A DNA stretch of 6,004 bases from Gammaproteobacteria bacterium (GTDB lineage: Bacteria; Pseudomonadota; Gammaproteobacteria; BMS3Bbin11), in assembly GCA_030617565.1 (NCBI GenBank), contig JAUWVE010000094.1, positions 1-6,004 on the forward strand. The letters are read 5' to 3'. Made by a program: the position numbers and the translations under genes. Under the pieces are notes generated by a model. The model saw nothing but the letters and a program-made list of their open reading frames with translations. It made no database searches and had not been told where the DNA came from. Numbering within the stretch: the first letter of the stretch is position 1; every line of letters begins with the position of its first letter. Below are positions 1 to 4,297 of the stretch, piece by piece.

Positions 1-774
1 ATCATTCCCTTTGTCGACAGGGTCGGCACTAAAATGAATATGATGGAACAGGTCATGAATGTGCCGTCTCAGGAGGTCATCACCCGGGACAACGCGATGG
101 TAACAGTAGATGGTGTTGTTTTTTTCCAGGTTGTTGACGCCGCGCAGGCCTCGTATGAAGTCAATAACCTTGAACTGGCCATCATGAACCTGACCATGAC
201 CAATATCCGTACCGTGATGGGCTCAATGGACCTTGATGAACTGCTGTCCAAGCGTGATGTCATCAACCACGCCCTGTTAAAGGTAGTTGATGATGCCACC
301 ACCCCCTGGGGCGTCAAGGTGACGCGTATAGAGATCAAGGACATCACACCACCGGCTGACCTGGTCGAATCAATGGCGCGACAGATGAAGGCAGAACGCG
401 ACAAGCGTGCTCAGATTCTTGATGCCGAAGGTGACCGGGCATCTGAAATCCTGCGTGCTGAAGGTGAAAAAATGGCCATCGTACTGGATGCAGAAGGCAA
501 AAAGGAAGCCGCTTTCCGTGAAGCTGAAGGACGCGAACGTCTGGCAGAGGCCGAAGCCCGTGCGACACATGTTGTGTCGAAGGCTATTGCCCAGGGTGAC
601 GTGCAGGCCCTGAACTATTTTGTTGCGCAAAAATACGTCGAAGCCCTTAAAGATATCGCTTCGGCAGATAACGAGAAACTGGTGCTGATGCCACTGGAAG
701 CAGCCAGTGTTATCGGTGCCATTGGCGGCATCTCCGAGATTGCAAAAACGACATTTGGCAAAGAGAATACGTAA
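1..774 (+). CDS. qmcA: QmcA-like SPFH/stomatin membrane protein (3' part, start outside window)
   Basis: This is a membrane-anchored SPFH (stomatin/prohibitin/flotillin/HflK-C) protein of the QmcA/YbbK type. In the family these form oligomeric rings at the inner membrane and are linked to membrane quality control with FtsH and NfeD. The reading frame is open from base 1, so the ATG at 34 is internal: the preceding 11 codons match the conserved VPFxDRxGxK segment of E. coli QmcA. The 257 codons here plus about 48 missing ones give about 305 residues, the E. coli length. What is missing is the N-terminal membrane anchor. Visible are the conserved NMMEQV, SNLELAI-like and TNIRTVMGSMDLDELLS segments, GVKVTRIEIKDI, and then a charged coiled coil with repeated AEG units (about residues 131-185 from base 1). 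The stop overlaps the nfeD start in a TAATG junction, so the two are translationally coupled. Identity is very likely. Confidence 0.95.
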   Translation: MIPFVDRVGTKMNMMEQVMNVPSQEVITRDNAMVTVDGVVFFQVVDAAQASYEVNNLELAIMNLTMTNIRTVMGSMDLDELLSKRDVINHALLKVVDDATTPWGVKVTRIEIKDITPPADLVESMARQMKAERDKRAQILDAEGDRASEILRAEGEKMAIVLDAEGKKEAAFREAEGRERLAEAEARATHVVSKAIAQGDVQALNYFVAQKYVEALKDIASADNEKLVLMPLEAASVIGAIGGISEIAKTTFGKENT

Positions 775-1223
775 TGGACTTCTCTATGCTTGAAGATATC
801 GTTTACTGGAACTGGCTGGTACTTGCAGTAGTGTTTGTTACTGTCGAGATACTGGTGGCCGGCACTTTTTTCCTGTGGATGGGAATATCTGCAGCTGTGG
901 TAGGCCTGGTTCTGCTGGTTTTCCCCGGCATGTCATGGGAATCACAGTTAACCCTGTACGCCATATTTTCAATTATCAGCATCATCGTTTCAAGAATCTG
1001 GCTGGCAAAGCATCACCGCAAAGAAACGCCATCCACCCTCAACCGACGCGGCAGCCAGTATATAGGACGTCATTTCACGCTTACCGACCCCATCGTTGAC
1101 GGCATAGGCCGGCTCAATATTGATGATACCGTATGGCGTGTGAGTGGGCCTGACATGGAATCCGGGGTACAGGTGATTGTTGAAGGAATGGATGGTACGA
1201 TTCTTCGTGTAAAACAGGCATAA
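774..1223 (+). CDS. NfeD/YbbJ-family membrane protein, partner of QmcA
   Basis: This 149-residue short-form NfeD protein lacks the ClpP-like protease domain of long NfeD. Three hydrophobic segments are visible, at about residues 12-29, 32-50 and 58-77, followed by a basic linker (KHHRKE). A C-terminal OB-fold domain (about 90-149) contains the family signature LNRRGSQYIGR and the GIGRLNIDDTVWRV strand pair. E. coli YbbJ has the same plan (LNQRGQQLIGR). The ATG shares its first base with the last base of the qmcA stop, and only a weak AGAG lies upstream, so translation probably depends on coupling to qmcA. Family knowledge: short NfeD proteins pair with stomatin-like proteins and are thought to modulate their assembly. 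Another in-frame ATG four codons downstream cannot be excluded as the start. Confidence 0.92.
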   Translation: MDFSMLEDIVYWNWLVLAVVFVTVEILVAGTFFLWMGISAAVVGLVLLVFPGMSWESQLTLYAIFSIISIIVSRIWLAKHHRKETPSTLNRRGSQYIGRHFTLTDPIVDGIGRLNIDDTVWRVSGPDMESGVQVIVEGMDGTILRVKQA

Positions 1224-1274
1224 TCCCGCCCCTGATTCTTTTACCTGCTGGCTTTGTGCCTGCAACCCTGCACC

Positions 1275-1280
1275 GGAGAG
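1275..1280 (+). promoter_or_regulatory. thrH ribosome binding site
   Basis: GGAGAG lies 7 bases before the ATG at 1288. This supports the chosen thrH start and independent translation after the 64-base gap from nfeD. No convincing promoter or terminator is visible in that gap. Confidence 0.75.
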
Positions 1281-1287
1281 CTTAACT

Positions 1288-1905
1288 ATGAAACTGGCCT
1301 GCCTGGACCTGGAAGGTGTGCTTGTACCTGAAATATGGATAAACGTCGCAGAACTGACAGGTATTGACGACCTGCGACTGACCACACGTGACATCCCTGA
1401 TTACGATGAACTGATGACGCACCGCCTGCAGGTGCTGGATAAACATGATCTGAAACTGTCCATTATCGAGTCTGTCATTGACGACATGGGCCCGCTTCCC
1501 GGTGCCAGAGAATTCCTTGACTGGCTGCGTGAACGCTATCAGCTGATCATCCTGTCCGATACCTTTTACGAATTCGGCATGCCATTGATGCGGCAATTAG
1601 GTTCACCCACTCTTTTCTGCCACAAACTGGAAATCAAAGAAGACCGAATTGCCAACTACTGCCTGCGCCAGCAGGACCAGAAGCGCAAAGCAGTACAGGC
1701 TTTCCATAACCTGAACTACAAAGTCATCGCCGCTGGAGATTCTTACAACGACACCAGCATGCTGAAAGAAGCCGATGCTGGAATCCTGTTTTCTCCTCCA
1801 CAAAACGTAATAGACGAGTTCCCCCAGTTTCCAGTTACAAATACCTACGAAGAACTAAAACAGGCATTTTTGGATGCGGATAAACGTATTGATGGTAACA
1901 AATAA
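1288..1905 (+). CDS. thrH: ThrH: phosphoserine phosphatase / phosphoserine:homoserine phosphotransferase
   Basis: This cytosolic HAD-superfamily enzyme has 205 residues, the same length as Pseudomonas aeruginosa ThrH as I remember it, and is alike throughout. Known activity of ThrH: it dephosphorylates phosphoserine (last step of serine synthesis) and can pass the phosphate to homoserine, linking serine and threonine pathways. Visible HAD motifs: motif I CLDLEGVLVPEIW with nucleophile Asp7 and Glu9 in the place of the usual second Asp, as in ThrH; motif II ILSDTFYEF with Ser90; the conserved lysine near 132-134 (DQKRK); and motif IV GDSYND (150-155) with Asp151 and Asp155. The substrate-cap segment TTRDIPDYD (32-40) is typical of ThrH and separates it from SerB. 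The start is fixed by a good ribosome site. The next element, two bases after the stop, is a repeat, not a classical terminator. Confidence 0.93.
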   Translation: MKLACLDLEGVLVPEIWINVAELTGIDDLRLTTRDIPDYDELMTHRLQVLDKHDLKLSIIESVIDDMGPLPGAREFLDWLRERYQLIILSDTFYEFGMPLMRQLGSPTLFCHKLEIKEDRIANYCLRQQDQKRKAVQAFHNLNYKVIAAGDSYNDTSMLKEADAGILFSPPQNVIDEFPQFPVTNTYEELKQAFLDADKRIDGNK

Positions 1906-1906
1906 A

Positions 1907-1981
1907 GTTTTCGGTTTTCAGTGTACAGTTTTCAGAAAAATCGTTGCTGACCTGAATACCGAAAACTGAACACTGAAAACC
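1907..1981. repeat. Inverted pair of 7-bp repeat arrays (TTTTCAG unit)
   Basis: Four head-to-tail heptads close to TTTTCAG run from 1908 to 1935, and about four in the opposite orientation (CTGAAAA-like, 1952-1979) follow after a short core. As arms, 1913-1933 pairs with 1961-1981 over 21 positions with a single A-A mismatch (1925 against 1969), leaving a loop of about 27 bases. It starts two bases after the thrH stop codon. A U-tract is absent on either side, so it is not a standard intrinsic terminator, though a transcript could fold into a long hairpin that protects the thrH 3' end. The same architecture with a different heptad occurs at 4179-4290. Confidence 0.85.
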
Positions 1982-2050
1982 TGAGCTATGTGACATTATC
2001 ACCTGCTATTGATAGCAAGACTGCTAAACTACCCGAATCTACGACACATT

Positions 2051-2055
2051 AAGGA
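2051..2055 (+). promoter_or_regulatory. trx ribosome binding site (decides the start)
   Basis: AAGGA lies 7 bases before the ATG at 2063. This favours that ATG over an in-frame TTG at 2009, which would add 18 residues unlike anything at the N-terminus of thioredoxins and has no ribosome site. Confidence 0.75.
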
Positions 2056-2062
2056 CTACAAC

Positions 2063-2437
2063 ATGGCAACAGTGAATCTGACACAAGAAATATTCAGCGA
2101 TACCATTAACGACAACGATATCGTAATTATAGACTTTTGGGCTGAGTGGTGCGGCCCCTGCAAAAACTTTGCACCGATCTACGATGAAATTTCAGAAAAG
2201 CATGAAGATATCGTGTTCGCCAAGGTCAACACCGAGGAAGAACAGGAACTGGGGGCATCATTTCAGATACGCTCTATCCCAACACTTATGATCTTTCGTG
2301 AAAAAATCATCCTTTATTCGCAGCCGGGCATGATGGCCGGGCCACAGCTCGATGAACTGATCGAAAAGGTTAAACAGCTGGATATGGATAAGGTCAGGGC
2401 TGAAATCACCGAACAGGAAAAGCAGAAACAAGCTTAA
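2063..2437 (+). CDS. Thioredoxin-family protein with WCGPC active site
   Basis: This 124-residue cytosolic thioredoxin-fold protein has no signal peptide. The redox site is Trp29-Cys30-Gly31-Pro32-Cys33 within the classical VIIDFWAEWCGPCKNFAPIYDE context, the buried Asp24 is present, and the cis-proline is Pro73 in IRSIPTLMIF. These support a dithiol-disulfide reductase. It differs from canonical TrxA after residue 79: REKIILYSQPGMMAGPQLDELI replaces the usual KxGxxxxxxxGA segment, and a charged tail (VKQLDMDKVRAEITEQEKQKQA) extends it by about 15 residues. I recall similar thioredoxin-like proteins with an LDMDxVRAEI tail in many bacteria, usually annotated only as thioredoxin family, so I give no gene symbol. 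It is a single gene between repeats and a convergent sqr. A link to sulfur metabolism is possible from its neighbour but unproven. Its partner reductase is not in the window. Confidence 0.92.
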   Translation: MATVNLTQEIFSDTINDNDIVIIDFWAEWCGPCKNFAPIYDEISEKHEDIVFAKVNTEEEQELGASFQIRSIPTLMIFREKIILYSQPGMMAGPQLDELIEKVKQLDMDKVRAEITEQEKQKQA

Positions 2438-2481
2438 AACAAAGATTAGGTTTGGTATTTTACGTAGATCCCGTGATGTAG

Positions 2482-2510
2482 AAAAAAAGGCGCACCGGGC
2501 GGTGCGCCTA
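2482..2510 (-). terminator. Intrinsic terminator of sqr (convergent trx/sqr junction)
   Basis: A perfect 9-bp stem (AGGCGCACC at 2488-2496 with GGTGCGCCT at 2501-2509) closes a GGGC tetraloop. Read on the minus strand it is followed by a run of U from the seven A bases at 2482-2488, the form of a Rho-independent terminator for sqr, 25 bases after its stop. On the plus strand there is no U-tract after the stem, so it would end trx transcripts only weakly. A weaker 5-bp hairpin (2517-2521 with 2528-2532) lies just before the sqr stop. Confidence 0.9.
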
Positions 2511-2534
2511 AAACATCTCAGGAGGATCTGAGGA

Positions 2535-3809
2535 TTAATCTTTCAGTCGTTCTATGCCCAGGGCTTTAAGTATGTATTTCTCATAAACGGGTTCGGAAGT
2601 CCCTTTCTTCATCTTGCGCAGGAAATATTTCTCAAAACCAATTTTTGCAACATGCACCCATTTGCCTTTCTTGAACCAGTTGACATTGCGTGGAGGGATT
2701 TGCGGCAGTGCAACAAAGGCAGCACCGGTATCGCCGAAATCTGCCAGGCAGATAGCATTCCATGTACCGACCTTTTCAGGTTCAGCACCTTCCAGTTCAG
2801 CATCAATATTATGCACAATGGCAGTCACCATTGACTCAATCATATAGCCCGTCTTCGGGGCGCCAGTTGGAACCGGAGTAGCTTCAACAGGAGGAATGGC
2901 AATGCCTACGCCTGCCGCATAAATATTGTAATATTTTGGACTGCGCTGATATTCATCTACGATAACAAAACCACGAGGGTTACAGAGGCCATCTACATTA
3001 GCAACTGCATCGACGCCCTTGAAGGCCGGCAGCATCATTGAATGCTTAAACTCAACCTCATGCTGCTTCTTCAGTTCACCATTTTCGTCCATTTCGTCAA
3101 CGAAGATTCTGCCTTCCTCAACCCTGGTCACCTTGGCGTTAGTTATCCATTCTATGTGTCGGCTGCGCAGTTCTGACTCCAGCATTCCTCTTGAATCACC
3201 CACTCCACCGAGACCGAGATGGCCAATATATGGCTCAGAAGTAATAAAAGTCATCGGCACCTTGTCACGGATTTTACGTTTACGCAGATCGGTGTCGAGA
3301 ATACAGGCAAATTCGTAGGCAGGCCCGAAGCAGCTGGCAAAAGGCATAGCACCGATGATCACTCGACCCGGGTCTTTGACGAATTCTTCATACTTGTTAT
3401 AGAACATTTCAGCATGATCAATCGAACAGACTGAATGCGTGTAACCACCATGCGGCCCGCTACCTTCGACCTCCTCAAAAGCCAGCCGAGGACCTGTAGT
3501 AATCACCAGGTAGTCATAATCGACAGTATCACCACTATCCATAACCAGCCTGCTATTTTCCGCGTCGATCTCATTTACCGTTCCCGCTATAAAATGAATA
3601 CCCTTTCTTTCCACGTAGGGACGAATCGGCAATGTAATGTCTTCACGCTTGCGCCAGCCAACAGCGGCCCATGGATTAGAAGGAACGAACTGGAAATATT
3701 CATTCGCATTAATGATAGTAACCTTGTGTTCCTTACCCAGGATACAGCGCATTTCATACGCCGCTGGCATACCACCTGTCCCTGCCCCCAGGATGACTAC
3801 ATGTGCCAT
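2535..3809 (-). CDS. sqr: Sulfide:quinone oxidoreductase (FAD flavoprotein)
   Basis: This peripheral inner-membrane flavoenzyme oxidises sulfide to zero-valent sulfur or polysulfide and passes electrons to the quinone pool. The 424 residues closely follow the A. ferrooxidans SQR as I remember it (434 residues). Seen here: N-terminal FAD-binding loop VVILGAGTGGMPAA (4-17, GxGxxG at 8-13); all three catalytic cysteines, Cys128 (HSVCSIDH), Cys160 (FASCFGPAYE) and Cys354 (NAICLADFGD); the second FAD region IYAAGVGIAIPPVEATPVPTGAPKTG (296-321); and a C-terminal amphipathic stretch (FEKYFLRKMKKG and after) that in SQR anchors the protein to the membrane. The three cysteines argue against NADH dehydrogenase II or flavocytochrome c relatives. 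A longer open frame to 3887 exists, but the start at 3809 has AAGGAG seven bases upstream and begins exactly as the A. ferrooxidans protein (MAHVVILGAGTGGMPAAYEM). It appears monocistronic, with its own terminator and an operator-like array upstream. Confidence 0.96.
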   Translation of the reverse strand: MAHVVILGAGTGGMPAAYEMRCILGKEHKVTIINANEYFQFVPSNPWAAVGWRKREDITLPIRPYVERKGIHFIAGTVNEIDAENSRLVMDSGDTVDYDYLVITTGPRLAFEEVEGSGPHGGYTHSVCSIDHAEMFYNKYEEFVKDPGRVIIGAMPFASCFGPAYEFACILDTDLRKRKIRDKVPMTFITSEPYIGHLGLGGVGDSRGMLESELRSRHIEWITNAKVTRVEEGRIFVDEMDENGELKKQHEVEFKHSMMLPAFKGVDAVANVDGLCNPRGFVIVDEYQRSPKYYNIYAAGVGIAIPPVEATPVPTGAPKTGYMIESMVTAIVHNIDAELEGAEPEKVGTWNAICLADFGDTGAAFVALPQIPPRNVNWFKKGKWVHVAKIGFEKYFLRKMKKGTSEPVYEKYILKALGIERLKD

Positions 3810-3816
3810 GATGACT

Positions 3817-3822
3817 CTCCTT
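3817..3822 (-). promoter_or_regulatory. sqr ribosome binding site (decides the start)
   Basis: On the minus strand AAGGAG lies 7 bases before the ATG whose A is at 3809, within an A/T-rich leader. It selects this ATG over the one 26 codons upstream at 3887, which lies inside the octamer repeats and would add a stretch absent from SQR relatives. Confidence 0.85.
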
Positions 3823-3861
3823 TTAAATTTAAAATATGCGGTCAGCAGAAAATTGATGGCG

Positions 3862-3902
3862 CATGACATTAACATGCCATAAATCATGCCATGTCATGAC
3901 AT
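3862..3902 (-). promoter_or_regulatory. Four phased ATGkCATG octamers upstream of sqr, probable regulator-binding array
   Basis: Four copies of the octamer CATGmCAT on the plus strand (ATGkCATG read towards sqr) lie at 3862-3869, 3873-3880, 3885-3892 and 3895-3902. Start-to-start distances are 11, 12 and 10, so all face nearly the same side of the helix. The outer two copies carry A (CATGACAT) and the inner two C (CATGCCAT). The array ends 52 bases upstream of the sqr start codon. Direct repeats of about 7 bp with spacers of 3-5 bp recall sites of OmpR/PhoB-type response regulators (Pho box unit CTGTCAT, 4-bp spacer). That comparison is inference. The outer copies are also complementary to each other (8-bp potential stem). 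Confidence 0.7.
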
Positions 3903-3968
3903 AACTGCCACACTACAAGCTATTCTTTGTGTTAGTTTCTTGCCTTTTGTCAGTTTTTTTATATAGCT

Positions 3969-3996
3969 AATTTAATGAAAGGAAGAATCATGCCAA
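3969..3996 (-). promoter_or_regulatory. Possible sigma-70 promoter for sqr (weak)
   Basis: On the minus strand TTGGCA (3996-3991) is followed after 16 bases by TAAATT (3974-3969), the best -35/-10 pair I found upstream of sqr. If used, the leader would be about 150 nt and would contain the octamer array, making that array a downstream operator. The match to consensus is 5 of 6 and 4 of 6. An activator-dependent promoter nearer the gene is equally possible. Confidence 0.2.
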
Positions 3997-4010
3997 CTTG
4001 TACTCAGGAT

Positions 4011-4046
4011 AAAAAAAACCTCAATCCAAGGGGTAAAGGATTGAGG
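4011..4046 (-). terminator. Intrinsic terminator of the candidate small RNA
   Basis: A perfect 9-bp stem (CCTCAATCC at 4019-4027 with GGATTGAGG at 4038-4046), a 10-base loop, and eight A on the plus strand (4011-4018) make a textbook U-tract for minus-strand transcription. It also insulates sqr from upstream polA/sRNA transcription. Confidence 0.88.
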
Positions 4047-4114
4047 TCAACTGGGTTCTGATTTGCCAGAACCTTCCGCTCAGGGAGGAAAAGCGGAAAC
4101 ACATCTAGCGATGT
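4011..4114 (-). ncRNA. Candidate small RNA downstream of polA (Spot 42/ErsA-position sRNA)
   Basis: On the minus strand four hairpins follow one another. H1: arms 4114-4110 and 4105-4101, 5 bp, loop of 4. H2: 4098-4092 with 4080-4074, 7 bp, loop UUUCCUCCCUG. H3: 4073-4067 with 4060-4054, 7 bp (CAGAACC on the plus strand), directly abutting H2. H4: 4046-4038 with 4027-4019, 9 bp, followed by eight U. All stems are perfect. The 5' end is inferred from a sigma-E-like promoter and set at about 4114; the 3' end is at the U-tract. The pyrimidine-rich H2 loop is complementary to Shine-Dalgarno sequences, as expected for an RNA that blocks translation starts. Known context: E. coli Spot 42 and, as I recall, Pseudomonas ErsA lie just downstream of polA on the same strand. 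Here a repeat element lies between. I cannot show sequence homology to either. Confidence 0.75.
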
Positions 4115-4120
4115 AAGAAT

Positions 4121-4150
4121 TCAGACAAGCACTTTTATCGAATAGTTCCC
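4121..4150 (-). promoter_or_regulatory. Sigma-E/AlgU-like promoter of the small RNA
   Basis: On the minus strand GGGAACTA (4150-4143) is followed by TCTGA (4125-4121), 17 bases separating GAACTA from TCTGA. The AlgU/sigma-22 consensus is GAACTT, 16-17 bases, TCtGA, and the E. coli sigma-E promoter is similar. One mismatch is seen. It predicts transcription from about 4114-4116, exactly at the first hairpin. ErsA of P. aeruginosa is reported to depend on this sigma factor, which fits. A CATAAT/TATAAC box at 4173-4162 is an alternative housekeeping -10 without a good -35. Confidence 0.55.
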
Positions 4151-4178
4151 GCACAAAGCTTGTTATAATTATGAAAAC

Positions 4179-4290
4179 AGTTCCAAGATCCAAGTGAAAA
4201 TCTTAAAAAACACACCCTGATAATTCCAGGCTCAAAATTCAGGGATTCTTTTGTCTTGGAACTTGGAACTTGGATCTTGGAACTTGGAAC
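4179..4290. repeat. Inverted-repeat element built of CTTGGAA heptads
   Basis: Five head-to-tail heptads of CTTGGAA (one with final T) run from 4255 to 4289. A shorter opposite-orientation arm (GTTCCAAGATCCAAG, 4180-4194) lies at the other end. 4179-4195 pairs perfectly with 4268-4284 (17 bp) around a core of 72 bases. The core carries its own small hairpin. On the polA strand the element begins 7 bases after the stop codon. It separates polA from the small RNA promoter, and the left arm ends about 30 bases upstream of the promoter -35. Confidence 0.88.
4205..4244 (-). terminator. Possible polA terminator inside the heptad element
   Basis: On the minus strand CCCTG and CAGGG (4244-4240 and 4219-4215) plus an inner AATT/AATT pair, with a 2-base bulge, form a stem. 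It is followed by TGTG and six U (4210-4205). The spaced U-run and bulge make it weaker than the other two terminators here. It could end polA transcripts about 90 bases after the stop. Confidence 0.4.
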
Positions 4291-4297
4291 TAATGCG

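Noticed and set aside
1989..2003. CRP/FNR-like dyad TGTGA-N5-TCACC upstream of trx.
   Set aside because: The spacing is one base shorter than a CRP site, only the GTGA/TCAC core is symmetric, and no clear promoter is placed next to it.
2022..2030. Extended -10-like TGCTAAACT for trx.
   Set aside because: Only four of six bases match and there is no acceptable -35 at the right distance.
2009..2062. N-terminal extension of the thioredoxin from a TTG start.
   Set aside because: No ribosome site; the ATG at 2063 has AAGGA and aligns with thioredoxin N-termini.
3810..3887. 26-residue N-terminal extension of SQR.
   Set aside because: It overlaps the octamer array and the ribosome site of the internal ATG, and is absent from the SQR I compare with.
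3990..4061. Plus-strand 23-codon open frame (starts MPTC, contains NPRGKG) with an AAGGAAG ribosome-like site 4 bases upstream.
   Set aside because: Its codons are largely the complement of the small RNA terminator and its A-run, and it ends in hairpin 3. Coding is possible (it faintly recalls short GxGPxxGRG peptides) but the RNA structure explains the bases better.
4164..4169. Perfect TATAAT on the plus strand.
   Set aside because: No -35 at 16-18 bases and no plus-strand gene or RNA downstream; the area is A/T-rich.
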